Origin: Paragonimus skrjabini miyazakii
Lineage: Eukaryota > Platyhelminthes > Trematoda > Plagiorchiida > Troglotrematidae
Direction of reading: 5' to 3'
Assembly: GCA_014338405.1 (NCBI GenBank)
Contig: JTDE01000935.1
Span: 104,017 to 168,016 of the forward strand
Length of the DNA stretch: 64,000 nucleotides
Both the position numbers and the translations under genes were made by a program. This document shows positions 34,672 through 47,814 of this stretch, piece after piece (within the stretch, counting starts at the first letter, position 1; each line of letters begins with the position of its first letter). Below the pieces are notes generated by a model, which ran no database searches, was not told where the DNA came from, and was given only the letters and a program-made list of their open reading frames with translations.

Positions 34672-35639
34672 TCAACCAGTACTCTATGCAGCGTTTCAGT
34701 TCATTTTTGGTGAATTTGACGGTGCATAAACAATCTTCGCATATTGCTAGAATCACATCTTAGTTATATCACGAATATTGGTGAATAAGTAGCCGTTGAC
34801 GCGTATTGAAAGAGTACATATCGCTAACAGTTGGAAATGCATGAACCGCATTGTGGCGTGTGGTGGCTGATGAGCCTCGTAGTTATGCCCCCCCAATGTG
34901 AAGTGAATAATGAACCATTCTTATGTTAGCTTTGAGTTACCCATTCCAGGTTAAAATAGATTGAGCAATGTTTGATGCAGGTACAGACGAGCTACATCCA
35001 GAAACAAACATTAGTTCTGCACGTTGAGTGAAACGCGTTTAACGTCATTATTTCCTGGATCATATGCCCAATAAGCCAACAGTTCAGCAACACGCTCCTG
35101 ACTAACTGTGAGCATTTTATCGAACTGAACTCGACTCAACTAAATCATATGAAATGTGGTTGTGATCGCGTATCACAGTGTCATTTGATATGTGTGCATT
35201 TCATTTTGTTATGTCAACCAACAAATGCTCAAAAGTTACCATCGTAACATTTGCAGTCGCCTTTCAATGCTTCTCGCCGATCGATTCACCATGCGAGTTC
35301 CGAGGACTGGTTCGAACTATTTTATCGTAGAACTAGTGGTGTAAGGGTTATTCGCGTAACAAATCCGCATAGCATCTTCCAACGTTGACTAATAAAACTT
35401 GGCTGTAAGAAGACGGGACAAGCGGTGTACATTATACTCCCTGGGATGCTTTTGACATTCACGTTACGATAAGCCACGTTGGCACTGATAACACCAGACT
35501 TCCAATTCCTCGTGGAATGCTAATAGGTGGTATGCAAGCTTCCATTATATCTCCTTTCGAAAGGCTTATTTGTTGAATGAGTTTTTGTGATGATGGATGT
35601 ATGAATCTTCTGTATTAGTTATAGTGGGGCAGTATGATA

Positions 35640-36045
35640 TTTTGTAGAAGAGGTTGTTCCAGAAACAAGGAAATGCTGAGGCGCATTGCAGGATTCCTTG
35701 GAAATCGTGCGGATTGAAATATCACACCGGTGTAGGCTTCTGTTACTCACTTTCCGGCGTGTTCGTTCTATTGTCAGGTTCAGTTTTACACAGCGGGTTA
35801 AATTCCGCACGTTGGCCAATTAATGACGGTGTCTAAATGACTGGCTCACAGAGGTCGACGAAGCAGTATCAGTTGTACTGACTAATTCAGGTGGGGTTTC
35901 AGAGTTCAGATGACTCCATCGAAAGACGCCGAATCCAACAGTTCTGTCATTTATGCGTTTAAAACATTTTGAAGCTGTTTCCTAGAGTGAAAGATAGTGG
36001 TTGCCCATGTTCTATCAACGTTTGTCAACTCCATCATTCAGACAC
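35640..36045 (-). repeat. repeated coding-like segment, homologous to 53040-53460
   Basis: The nucleotide sequence aligns in the same orientation with 53040-53460 (shared ttccggcgtg, gtttgtcaactc/gcttgtcaactc, catcattcagacac/gtcattcagacac). On the minus strand both give a similar peptide: FRWSHLNSETPPELVS here, FRVRRWRHLNSSDVPRKLIS there, then SVSQSFRHRH here and SVNQSFKHRY there. Protein unrecognised; this copy carries only this part of the family. Confidence 0.5.
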
Positions 36046-36234
36046 TTCTGTTCTTCAACAACTGATGCTGTGAAAGGAAATTTTATAGATCTGTAATGGA
36101 AAATACTCAGTACGAACAACACTTCTCATTTCCGTAAAACATCACTGCTCCGATTGCATGACATGTAGTTTAACCAAAGCTTTCTTAATAAAATGTTGAC
36201 TATTTTGTTTGCAAACTGATGAGATGGTCCGTGT

Positions 36235-37144
36235 ATGCTTGTTATCTGTAAACCGGAATCAACAGTGTGTCAATATTTTGGTTGTTACTTATCTCAGAGA
36301 GGACGGGCAGTTTCAATTGCTACGATAAATATATATATATATATTGTTTCACACATCAGTGAGACAAATTTCTATATTGTGGTGCACGCATTCCATGGTA
36401 AATATATATGTGCGCATGTTAGTGACGCCTGCAGTGACAACTGGCAAGATAAATACACTATTAACGTTACTGGTGATAAAATATATTCACTCACCCTGAT
36501 GGTACATGAGAAACATGATGCCACTGACGATAAAATTATCCGACACCGTTGTATTCGATGGAACAAAATAAAATGGACATATAAATTGTATTCTCCTAGA
36601 GAAAAGTGACGTTCTCACGTGCAGAAACCATGCGCTGCAACAAATCCATCGTTTTTAAGGTACATTATGATGGTGTTCACAAAAGATATTTTATTGGTGT
36701 CAACTATATTTTTGCGGGAGTGAAGGTGATTATTGTACAGAACTTAAAATGTGAAACCTTAAGAAATGTTATCAGCAATTTGCAGGAAATTCAGTTGCCC
36801 GGGAATTGTACACATCCGTAGTGAAACACCATCTTTGTACATTTTTGGTAATGTGTAGAACTGAACAAAAACCGTGTCATCAGCAACTAGTTTCTAGTGT
36901 CCTTACTCCATGTGTTTTCAATCGGTTTTACGTTTCCAAATTCAAATCGAATCAGATGACCAATTATCTAATGAGGACGGCATTGGATAATTGCCTGAGT
37001 GGACAGTTATTTTTGGTATTCAGTCAGTATGCTTTGCCGATAATGATGGCCATCCACACGTTGTCATCTGGCAGGAAATCTGTCTTATTTTACGAGGTAC
37101 GTTCGTTTAATTCATATGTCAGCTACAATGACGACAATCTATAG
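36235..37144 (+). other. cluster of three coding-like frames, possible gene fragment
   Basis: Three successive frames are protein-like. The first (36235-36609) contains NFYIVVHAFHGKYICAHV, CSDNWQDKYTINVTG and YSLTLMVHEKHDATDDK. The second (36606-36821) has CNKSIVFKVHYDGVHKRYF and QNLKCETLRNVISNL. The third (36806-37144) ends MAIHTLSSGRKSVLFYE before a donor-like gtacgt. Cysteines and sequons suggest an extracellular protein. An (AT)n run at 36328-36344 lies inside the first frame. I do not recognise a family. Confidence 0.35.
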
Positions 37145-37149
37145 CAAGT

Positions 37150-40100
37150 TATTAATGAAAAACCTGGATGGAATAAAACACCGTCGGAAGTTCAGTAGAA
37201 ACATAGCAATAATTTGTAATGCTCATTCGGATGTATGGAAAAGTTTGGTTTGATAATTCTGCGTTTGTTTGAACTAAGACACTGTACAATGCAGGGTCAT
37301 CGGTGGCCGTCTACATGAGATAGCGGAATAAGATATGCATATGCACTTTATTGAATAGTTCCTCATGCAGTAGAAACATACAATGGTTGAGTAGGCCTGC
37401 TCGTTGTCTCTTTGCTTCTGCTGATAGCACCTAAGTTAGGCTTTATATTATTCCCAATGATACTCAGGGCAATAAAACTTATTCCGTATTGGGTTAAGTA
37501 AGATATAGCCTTGCGTTACTTCTCGAACTATTACACACTCGTGTAATTAAGTTACTAAATGAAAATGGGGTTTTTCTTTTTTCCACTTATATCGTTTATA
37601 TTATATACAAGTAGTACCTACAAGTGGTATATATATAAGTAGTTCAAGGAGTTAATGGTACATGATTGGATGGTTCGTGACTAGAGTGTTGATGGCACAG
37701 AAGGTAGTACGAGAGCATGGAAGTGCAATGTGTTCGGAAATCAGTTGGTTGGGTTCGCAGAAAACAGTGTGTGCATTCAGCATGTAGTTCCTTTATACAC
37801 ATTCTGTACACGTTGATCATGAGTCAGTTTGATTGAAACATTTCACAATCAGATACTCAAAAGGACGTCATTTCGCATGGAACAGTTTAAATATATTCAA
37901 GATATAACCCCTCTATGTAAAAATACTTAGCGTAGGTATTAAGCTGTTCAGTAAGTAAAAACTGTTAACACAGTTGCTAGATAAATAAACGCGTTTCTCA
38001 TCTTTTCCGGGAAGGGTTGAAAAAATCAATTAACAATATATAAGCTTACCATAATACCCTGTTCAGAATACCGCCCGGATATTGAACGCAGACAGATGTT
38101 AACAAAGGTGTGAAATGTTATTTGATAACGTTTCGTTGTCGGAAAATATCATATGTGTGGATAACACTGTCACACATTAGTGAACGGAGGGAATATGCAC
38201 ACAGAGGGAAGTTAATATTTAGATATATTGCTGAAGATCTTCAGTTTCAGTAACCCTGACGAAGCTACCTGTGTTATAATCAGGATGGCTAACGTTGTGT
38301 GCATGTGAGTGATAGAGTAAGTCTGTTTGACCGGGGTTATGGGATTGACAAAAAATACATATTTATTGACCGGCGTACCGTGACAACTACTCGCTAAACA
38401 GAAGAAGAATTCAACTTGTAAACATTTTCTCACGAATGTACAACGAATGAAGTAATAATGAACCGTGCACCGTGATCAAACTAATATACTCGTTTATATA
38501 ATAGTGTAATTAAGTTCACAAACGTAAGTTTGTAATGTAATTAAGTTTACAAAGGGAAAAGATAACTGTGCTTAATGCCGAACAGGCTTGTGGTGAATAG
38601 ACTGCTTCTTGTCGTTTAGCTTATTTCAGAAACTCAGTCACAAAAGATAACGAGTATTTATGAGTAATTTTGTTTAGTAGATTAAAATGAACTAAGCAAA
38701 CACTTGTATTTTCGTTAATATTTTGATAACCGCTTGTATGCGAAATGATCTATAAGATGATGGCAATGAAGATGAACGATATCATATACAAATCCATATT
38801 TATGCGGAAGAGCTTATTACGTTCATAAATGCGTAATACAATTAAAAGCGGAAGAACAGTTTTAGCCTCTTATATTTGAACAATCATTTTGCGATATGTC
38901 ACAGAATATGGTCTAGTAAAGCTATTATTTCCATATGAATGACCTTGTGACAAATGAGCGGGGGATAAAAAGTAGGTACTTCGATTTCATTCTGACATTT
39001 GTTTGATTGATTATACTTTTGCAGAAGGAAACCATCACAAGCAGTCACCCTACTGATTCAGCCTGGATGTAAGATCACAAGACGCTCACAGGACGTTTAG
39101 TTTAGTTATTTACAAATAAAATCCCTTACTTACGACTGTTGATCATATGGTTACCTTGGTTGAATAACCATAATTGCTCACAGATAACGAGGTGGTTTAA
39201 ATAGCCGTGCAATCCCCGGATTCTGTTTTCACTAACATGATGTGTTACACAACAGACCAAATATACCCTTAATTTAATGCACAATAGCGAAGCTTTAAAT
39301 AAACTGGTTGATGTTTGAGTTCCGGTCAAAGAAGGAAGAGAGAAATGCTTGTTCCGCATGTATCACTGGAACTCAGGAGACCTATCTTGCTGTTCTTTGC
39401 AAGAAATTTCGTATGAACACTTCGGATACGATTGTTCAGTAGAAATACCAAACGTATTATTGCTGGTTCGATTTTGAACTAATTAACGGTCGCGACATAA
39501 TTTGAGACACCGTTGTATATGCGCGCTTCGAACTCTATTTGAAATGTTGTACCATGTAGCATTTAATTGACATCTACTGTAGCCGCAATAAAAGAGTATT
39601 TGAAGGATAAATATGAAAGATATATTTCTACGGATCTGGCATTATTTCACAACAATGTGTCCAACATCTACCGCAGTCAGAAAAGGGATGATCAATATTC
39701 GCAAATGAACTAAACTCACTCTTGAGAGACAGACCACTTTGTTGCGACACTTTCGATAACATCAACCTCGTGATAAATTTAGAAATTTCCATTCAAGCCC
39801 AAAAGTTGCACCGCCTAATGAAGTATTTATTAAGGTACTCCGGACCCTCAATATGGAGTTGTGAAAGGCAGTGCTCGTCTACATGTCACAGGTTTGACAT
39901 GCATTTCTTTCCGCGTAAAGGTCAATGGTTTAATTTTATAGTTCTATTCAAGGAAAATGTAATGTTCTGTTTATAATTTGGTTTGCCTTGATAGAGCTGA
40001 TGCCCTGTGAGATGCTTTACGAAGTCTCACTGTTGACGCTTCAACAACAGTGATACTTGTGTCAAAATTCGTATATCAATGTTCAGTACTTGGATGAGTT

Positions 40101-40590
40101 GAATGTTTCGGAATTAACCATAAGATCACATTTCTAGGGCATGAAGTCTCGAGCACATGCATTTCAGTCCTCATCCTTAGGTGACCACAAACTGCAAGAT
40201 TGGTAAATAAATCTTCTAGTTCGCAAATACCTGTTGAAGGACGGCCTTTTCGGACGAGCTGATCCGATGAATAGTTGCCTGTTTTTATAACAAAAGACAA
40301 GTAGTTCCCGTGATTTTGATTCGTTTTAGCACACTAAATTAGGCAACTTAATCTCAGTAAGAAGCTAACAATGTCTTTAGTCGTACGCTTCGTTGACTTA
40401 AGTCCACACAAATCTATACTCGTGTATATGAATTACTTCAGTCAGCAATATCTTAAACATATATGATGATGCGTGATGTGACTACACTGCTGCAATATGC
40501 ACCATTATAAATCACACGAACTTTTAAACAGAATACTTGGCTTTGTCAGCAGACAACCTTTTCCTTGTCTATAGAGCAAACAGTTAGACG
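37150..40590. other. AT-rich interval, no gene recognised
   Basis: Mostly AT-rich sequence without long frames. At 38505-38560 a short direct repeat (gtaattaagttcacaaac and gtaattaagtttacaaa) is visible. At 37585-37645 alternating inverted segments (cttatat, acaagtagtacctacaagt) could form hairpins. It may be intron of the possible gene at 40608-40800. Confidence 0.3.
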
Positions 40591-40607
40591 ATTGCATTCG
40601 CCTACAT

Positions 40608-40800
40608 TTTGTCCTGTAGGAACTCAATCCGAACCCTATGTTGAGGGTAGCTTGTGTCGTTTCTGTCCGCATCGGAATTAATAAAGGCTTTTGAACAGTT
40701 AACAAGTTGTACTGCAGACTTAACGTCCGACAGTCGTGTCATCTCTCCATTTGGATCGCAAAGTATACGTACAGTGTGCCGGATGTTTGCAAAGTCCAGG
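40608..40800 (-). CDS. possible exon of a doublecortin-domain protein
   Basis: On the minus strand after an acceptor-like acctag, an open frame reads LDFANIRHTVRILCDPNGEM, then TRLSDVKSAVQLVNCSKAFI. This resembles the second half of a doublecortin (DCX) domain: VR.L...dG..v..L.dl..g...V......F. DCX proteins bind tubulin, and flatworms have several. The first half of a DCX domain was not found upstream, and the 3' splice boundary is unclear. The match rests on about 35 residues read by eye, so this is a tentative call. Confidence 0.35.
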
Positions 40801-41780
40801 ATCTAGGTTTTAGCACTAACGCTTCTCTTTTTCATGTTTAAGTCGAGGAAGAGATATCTTCCCTACGGTAAGCAAACAGAAAGCTGTCATAGTCAAACAA
40901 CGGACATAACAACACAAATTCAGATACACGAGTTGAAAACAAGATTTAATGGAACGAAGATGGAAAAATAAATTAAAACGTTAACCTGCTCTCTTAAATT
41001 TGCGCTGATGGCATAATTAGTGTTGATATGAGCAAGCAGAAATTGTAACCGTGCAACATTCCAGATAGACAAGATGCCTGTCAAAGAGGTCCAAGTTGCT
41101 AGACTGTTTGAAAATTTCTTCCATAAGACAAAACTGGTGATATGGAGTGTATATTGACATCTCAAAAAGAAACTAGTTCACACACTTTCATAATGACTGT
41201 CATAATCTCAGATCTATTGATATAATGTTCAAATGATTACGAGATTAGCATCTCGTAGATTTTCTTGAGTTTATATTAAGTGAACGTTCTATGTATCCAT
41301 CCTTGCTTTTATTCCTTATGACATATAAGAAAATGTACCTCAGGTTTCAGCTGTGAAGTATAATAGTAACCTCACTCAACTGTGATATTCGACAGATATT
41401 TGATGGTCACTTTCTCCTTTCAATGAAATACTTTACACGTCCCGAATGATGAATTTTCGTCTCTTTTGCATGCGCACATCTTCAGCGAATGATGAACATT
41501 GAAACAAGGTTACAGAATATAAATATAACCGTAGAATGCACAGACACATTGAGAAAAGGGGTTCCGGTCAGTATGAATTCTGACAAACTTCTATTGATTC
41601 AGCTTCAGAGATAATCCACTAATATGAATTTTAGCGTCGTAAAGAAGTCGGATAAAATAAGGAATAATTGAAAATCCCTAGAGGAATCGTGTAAAATAAT
41701 TTTGATTTCAGCGAACAGAACTGCGTTCGATAAATTCTCATCTTAGGCTGGTACAATTATCAAGTAACAGTGAGAGGAGT
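40801..41780. other. AT-rich interval, no gene recognised
   Basis: No coding, RNA or repeat signal was recognised. If the doublecortin-type exon is real, this would be upstream intron. Confidence 0.3.
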
Positions 41781-42200
41781 TAATTATCAAAAATAGTAAT
41801 AAGGTAGATGAAACACAAACACGACTGCATTGTGGTTAGACTCACAAGCGAGGTAAGTTTTAGGAAGTCATTGTTAATTGGGGTGAGATAGAAGGACGGG
41901 ATCAAATTATCGGGTTGGTTGAGAGCATGTTTTTGGTCATGGAAATTCGAATGTGTGAACGAATTGTTTTCGAACACAAATATCCGACTGAGGTAATCGG
42001 ATTGCGACTGCTTCCGCTATAGACAGGATGCGCCAGTTGATCTTTCGTGACGCGGCGGCCGGATCACGATGCGAAACGCCCTATCGGTTTCAATGTGTCA
42101 GTCACAGTCAACCAGATGCAACGAGACAGATCACTCAGGAAAATGACAAATATCCAATGCCAGAGAGTGGAACTCTCGATAAAACGACCAACCAAGTGGT
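41780..42200 (-). pseudogene. Penelope-like element fragment (C-terminus and 3' flank)
   Basis: On the minus strand, across frame breaks, it reads SLHLVDC, AFRIVIRPP, ILSIAEAVAIRLPQSDICVR, KQFVHTFEFP*PK. This is the C-terminal end of a PLE, related to PLE 2 (7220-7480), with similarity continuing into the 3' flank to about 41780. The GIY-YIG domain itself is lost. Confidence 0.65.
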
Positions 42201-42279
42201 AGGGATTTGAAACAGATATTAAACGCCGGATACAGGATGACAGACTGTGGTCTCTGTGGAAAACGTCACTCACATGAAT

Positions 42280-43880
42280 TTACCGTGTCATTTTTTCACT
42301 CGAAGTAATCCCCAAATATTCAACATAAAATGATCGAATTAAATGTTAATTACTTATACGACGGTCGGAGCACGAAGTAGAATGTTTCTGAAACTGACTC
42401 ATTTTCATGAGGGAAAAAAGAATATCAGCCAATTTTAAACTCATCAGCTCACTAGCTGTGAAATAATTTTCCTCGGGTGAAAGAAAAAATCTAGAAGTGT
42501 GTTTTGTGTTTAATACCGCATCATCTGCATATTAATGGTCTACTGATATCGACGCCACAATTAGTTTAAGCAACAAGAGAAAAGGAGTCAGTGATGAATA
42601 GCGAAGAGACTGGACCACCGAATTGATCAAATCAACGTCGATTTGCACTGTAATGGCATACAACCTTGAGAGCTGAAGTGTGAATTCCAAATTCTTTAAG
42701 AAACTTAAATGGTGCCGGTCTGTTGACGTCTCAAAAGGCATCTCTGTTGTCTAAGAAACATAAGCATAAGGATCTTATGTTTCCTTTAAGCAATGTCAGA
42801 ATGGAACGAACTAGACAAGCGAGATAATCCAAGCAACGAAAGGTGAACTGACTAAAATTTGTGAGCCGCATTCCAGCCTCCATTCAGATGGAGAACGGTT
42901 TTTCAAAGACGGCTGTTACTGTGGATGCGTATGAAGTCAGACGAAATTGGGTAATTCCTTTTTTATGGATTGATGATAAGCGTGTCATACTCCAGCAGTC
43001 AGCAATTTTGAGTTATCCAATACATTGAGTTAACAGCCCACCTTGCGATCGGCATAAAATTAAAGTACAATACTTACATTACTTAAGCACAGTCACTGAT
43101 GGGCTGCCGTGTTCACTTGTGTTGATCATTACACCAATCACCACAGCATTAATAAATGGATGAGTTATTTGAAAGCACCGCTTTTTGATTTGTTTCCAGT
43201 CTGATATTTACATTCCGAAGCGCGTCCTGCCCATGCATAAACCAGCAGTTTAGTAGTTCCAGGCTAAAAATAGATCAGTGAAACCTCCTGATGTATATCA
43301 TTGTAGTTAAACCATGAAATTGATTACGAAACAACTGCCAGTAACCTGGCACCCGTTTTGCAGTCAGGTGGATTATGAGTTCATTTATACAATCCATATC
43401 ACGTTAGGCTTATTGTTCGCAGTCTGACGATCTTCTACTCGTTGAGCTGGCGGGTCTGCTGACGTCCGTAAAAATAGACGGACGTAGGTAGACGTGCATA
43501 TATCACTTTCACCGTCAATCATTCACGCACTAAGTAATAAGTGGTTACGTCGTTAAATCCACTCAAGGATTCCTGCTTTCGATTTTATTCGAGTGCAAGT
43601 GATGTTAGGTTGCCTTACCAAATGGCAGTACGAAAACCTCTAGTATGTATTGACAGCCTATCAAACTAAATTTGATTAGTGCGTCGACGAATTTTCAGTT
43701 AATTTTAGTTCAAAACAGTGCGAGCAATGAAGTGAGCCGGGAAAACATGCCACACTTCATTCACAGTAGGAGACCCGAAATATCTGGAGAGTATCCATAA
43801 GGGATCTGCAAAAGACTAACTAATTTTTTGACACACTATCCTTATGAGTTTTTTTGACCGACTTCAGATTTACTGCCCAT
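42280..43880. other. AT-rich interval, no gene recognised
   Basis: No gene, RNA or repeat recognised. Confidence 0.3.
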
Positions 43881-43893
43881 TTTTGCACAGACT

Positions 43894-44091
43894 GTGCATC
43901 GAAGAACGCTTACCAGAACGGTTTATTTGACCAAATACTCATATCAACGCACAAAATGTAAAAATGTTTCGGAGGGAGGTCAGATTCTTTTTGGTTCTGA
44001 AACATATGTACAAGCTGATATTTCACATTTATCGAAGATACGGATCAGTCGGATGCCCAAGCAAACGAACATGCAACTACCAAATTACTGA
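43894..44091 (+). other. exon-like open frame, unrecognised
   Basis: The frame contains TVYLTKYSYQRTKC, GGQILFGSETYVQADISHL. Composition is protein-like. No family is recognised and splice boundaries are unclear. Confidence 0.2.
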
Positions 44092-44255
44092 GCTTTTCAC
44101 GGTCCGTAAACGTGTCCCAAAAATGGTTTAAACTATGCACACCAAGACACCTGGATCCAGATTATAATCAGAAGGGGCACGATTGCTCAACTGCTTCGAT
44201 AACAAGTAAGCGATATCAGGTGTTCAGTTCAGAATATCTTATTTGACTGAAACAT

Positions 44256-44355
44256 NNNNNNNNNNNNNNNNNNNNNNNNNNNNNNNNNNNNNNNNNNNNN
44301 NNNNNNNNNNNNNNNNNNNNNNNNNNNNNNNNNNNNNNNNNNNNNNNNNNNNNNN
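44256..44355. other. assembly gap (100 N)
   Basis: A run of exactly 100 N, the usual placeholder for a gap of unknown size. Continuity across it is therefore not assured. Confidence 0.99.
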
Positions 44356-44789
44356 TTCCGCAAACAAAGTCAACTTTCACCACGAAGTGCTTATCACTCA
44401 ACGATTCGGGATTATGGACTGGGGATTCACCGATTTGAGATTGTTTTGTTTCTAGTTGTACTAACCACTAAGGGACGTGCTCCGAAACTCGTTATGATGG
44501 TTGTCTATCTGCTCTGTGTATGTAGACGTCACTGCAAGTGCAGAAGAACTGGTGGAAAATGTTGGAGACGCTGAAGCAGTTAGATCAATTGCGTTCGGGA
44601 TTGTGTAAAACTGGTCCTTTAACGGTTAAAACCAAGAAAAATGGGGTAGCCGCCAACGTGCGGAAGTGGACAGGCTGCAATTTGTGCTTATTGTCGTTTG
44701 TCAGGTGATCCCCTTTGAAGTGTAGAAAAAGAGAGGTACCTTTTTTTTGAACATGTCGAAATGGCTCACTGCATTCATTCGTCATGTTG

Positions 44790-45010
44790 CTAATGTCTAC
44801 GACCTACTCACGATATCCGTTCGCAAGTGACGCCTATCTCAGCACCTCTTGCTTCATCTGCAACTTATCGGCGGTGCAAATAGGCCTGGCCCTTTGAAAT
44901 AAGGTCTTGACCAAACCGCGTTTCTATGTTATCGGACAAACCTTAAGAACTGAAAATGTAGCTCCCCCAATGTTGCTTCACGATAAACAGGTGGTTGCAG
45001 TGTCCCCTCG
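44790..45010 (-). pseudogene. Penelope-like element fragment
   Basis: On the minus strand, AKRDEGTLQPPVYREATLG then ELHFQFLRFVR matches the PLE stretch RvyRKpT..qYL.F.SF. The nucleotide sequence aligns with 15277-15500 and with PLE 1 (shared aaggtcttgaccaaac, cagtgtcccctcg). Short and broken. Confidence 0.55.
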
Positions 45011-45414
45011 TCACGCTTGGCACTGGGTAAATCTGGGAATGCTACACTGTCGCTTGATTTAGTTTCGCGGAAAAGCATAGGTTCGGGTAAATAGTGTTGA
45101 CAGGTCTGTTTCTGTAAATCCACCCCAGGCAGCGCGTAAATCTAGGCTATTGCAACGTATATTCCAACCCTTCATTTGATCTAACATATTCGATGTTTTA
45201 ATTCTCAACAGCCGGATATAATATTCTACACGACTAAATCCAAGTTTAATCCAAATCTGTAAGCGGAGAATGTGAACTTATTTCAGTTTCCCTCCGTAGT
45301 TCTTGGCTTCATCTTCCATATACAGTTATTCTTATTCGTTATAGACTAATATGTGTACCTGTTTGAGTTGGCAGTCTGTTGGTTTCGTAGCATGTTATAA
45401 CCTCCGCGTACCTA

Positions 45415-46095
45415 ATGCAATCACTCTGGCAAGAAATAATAATCAGTGTACCACAAATTCCCCCATGCCACAATGTAGATTCTCCACTCACCAGTTTTGA
45501 TGGGATAAAGATTTCAACGGTCGCCTCTATGATACAAATGTATGGAGGGATGCTGCTAGCCGATAGTAAAGGGGAGGGTTCACTACTGAATGTTCTGCTT
45601 GTGATCAGGCCGAGTCCGTTTCAAATGTATCACTCAACCTGGATCTAACCAACTTGAGTTCCGCGATTATTTTGCACTCCTTGTCGATGTTGACACAGAG
45701 GAAAGCGTGAGCACAACGTGTCAGTGTTCGAAAAGGATAACGTTCGTGTCAGATTACCTCCCTGTTTGATCATATTATCTATAACGAAAATGGCGACCCA
45801 ACCACCACTTGTATATATTGACCACTGTCCACTCATTTGCGGTTCGAGCTGTTACTCGTTACATCTACCTACCACAAAGAATAAAGTCCGAGCCTTCGAT
45901 GGAGCACATTTTTACAGCCTGATGGTTTATACCGGTTCACTGCATCTTGAATATGTTTCATACGCAATCCCGGTTTGCTGCATCCGGAATATATTTCTGT
46001 GTAACAGAACTTTCATAGGGCAGACGAACTGTGGATACCAGGAAAACTGTGTACTTAGTTTTATGGCTCACCTCTCCGAGTATCACACATCGTAG
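45415..46095 (+). other. two exon-like frames, unrecognised
   Basis: Frame 45415-45648 contains SVPQIPPCHNVDSPLTSFDG and GGMLLADSKGEGSLLNVLL. Frame 45718-46095 contains LVYIDHCPLICGSSCYSLHL and FYSLMVYTGSLHLEYVSYAI, with several cysteines. The YSL..MV part faintly recalls the frame at 36480-36510. They could be exons of an extracellular protein; no family recognised. Confidence 0.25.
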
Positions 46096-46099
46096 TCTT

Positions 46100-47600
46100 G
46101 GTGACCGTCCAGAGTTGATCCCAGAAAATTGAGCTAAATTCAACCTGAAAGATTTGGAAGTTTCGCGCAGTGTTTGGAATTAATATTAGCGTGAAATAAG
46201 TTGAAATAACAATTTCGTGGATTTAAAGGTGCTACTGCTGACAAGGATGGATAAACATCTCCCACCTGAACACAGACTGTCCCTAAGAAAATGTAGGCTC
46301 ACTGCTCGTTCTTTGCAATCGTCCGGCTGACCCTTCTCTTGATCTCCTCGTTGTTGCTGTGTTGCTGTGCAAATTCGATGGTGTTCTTCATGACAAGGCC
46401 AAACATTTCCTGCACCCTGCTTATGTGAACGCTCGGCTGTCAATTCTAGCTATTCAGTTTTCTGGATCAGATGTTCATAATGTTTTCGAAAGTCAACCCC
46501 AGTAGTCCGATAGGTTCAAGTTAATTCCAAAATAAAATTTAAAAGGCATAATTCAATTCTTGCATGAGGCTGTTGTAAGCTGCTCGAGTAGGCGCACCGG
46601 ACTGGCATGGTTTTCAGTTCACGGAAAGAAGCAATGATGAAACTTATGCCCAAGGAAGGCGATCGACATTACCGATAATGTCACCCCAATATGTTTCTCT
46701 CGATGGACCGTTTGAAAAGGGCGAACAACTAGGGATTCATATCAGACACAATGTTCATCCATTTGTTCAGGGCCTTACGAGCGTGTTCCTCTCAGGCAGA
46801 AACCGGAATCTCACAGCATTGAACTGAGAGGTTCATCGCAGGATTACCTTCCTTCTGCATGATGGAACAAAAGAAAACATAACCAGATCACAGGTTTCTT
46901 CTCCATCCCTGATTGCTCTGAAGATCTGTCATCCATCATCCCTGAACTACAACGTAGACCTACACAGTAATACTGTTAGTAAACCATGTCTCCTCCATTT
47001 ATATAAAACACCGGCTTGCAATCCTGATGCACTGCAGATTGTCATCGACAATATAACGGCATGATCTGATGACTGATGTCTGCTCTGATGATAGTAAATT
47101 TGCACACATGGCACCAAATGCGGCTTCTGGAAATTCTTTTAAAGTTCACCGCATCTTCAGCACAGTAATCATCGCCACTCTTGAGATGATGATAAACCGG
47201 ACTACTCCCTACATCTTAGAATAGTCTTTACACAAAAATTCTTTTCCCACAGGGCTATCATATATTAAGGTTAATACTTACTGCTCTTTTAATGCGTTAT
47301 TGGATTCCCACTTATTCAATACTCGTTAGACTCTTAATCTCGCCCTGTTCTAGGCCTTTGTGGTTATCACCAAAATCGATGTTACCTTCCTTTTCAATTG
47401 TCTTTAGTGCCAACGGGTTGTAACACAGTCTGTCTGGACAGTTGTTCTGCATATGCGCCATTCAGCTTCGGCTAGTCCTGAAACGAATGTAACCAAATGC
47501 ATTTATGCTGCGCTACTAACTGATTGTGTAACTAGTAAAAGTCAGATTCAATTAACAAACAGTGCATCAGCTGAACGAAGCTGATTCACTTGTTCGGTGT
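46100..47600. other. unassigned interval
   Basis: No gene, RNA or repeat recognised over about 1.5 kb. Confidence 0.3.
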
Positions 47601-47606
47601 AATATC

Positions 47607-47814
47607 AACTACTATTTGAAGTTGAACATCACCCACAATTGATCGCAGCTGTCGCATTCCCATAGACTGTCCAGTCGGCCCCTTTCGAAAAGAGGCACTA
47701 GACTCGAGTTTTGCTCTCATTAGAGCTCGTTAGTAGTGCATATCCTCGCACTGTCGGATAGTGATGTTCAACTTGAAATTAACCAAATCCCGACTACTCA
47801 TCAGTAAACTACTA
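47607..47814 (-). repeat. SINE-like element, second copy, internally deleted
   Basis: It is homologous to 8551-8851: the left arm (gatcgcagctgtcgcattcc from 47641) and ribozyme region are present, but the tRNA-like head and most of the right arm are deleted between about 47756 and 47760. An 8-base direct repeat (aactacta) at 47607-47614 and 47807-47814 is a candidate target-site duplication. The shared outer part (actactcatcagt) defines the family's far end. Confidence 0.75.
47695..47739 (-). ncRNA. hammerhead ribozyme, core mutated
   Basis: Same 45-nt fold as 8616-8660: stem I GCACUA/UAGUGC, stem II GCUCU-AAUG-AGAGC and the ACUCGAGU palindrome are all intact. The core is CUAACGA instead of CUGACGA and AAA instead of GAA. 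Loss of G5 and G12 should abolish self-cleavage. Confidence 0.8.

Noticed and set aside
35336..35400. A perfect box A-like tggtgtaaggg, suggesting a tRNA or SINE
   Set aside because: No box B follows at the right distance and no cloverleaf can be drawn; left out as chance or a very decayed fragment.
44216..44455. Open frames across the 100-N gap
   Set aside because: Length comes from N codons; the flanking residues show no recognisable motif.
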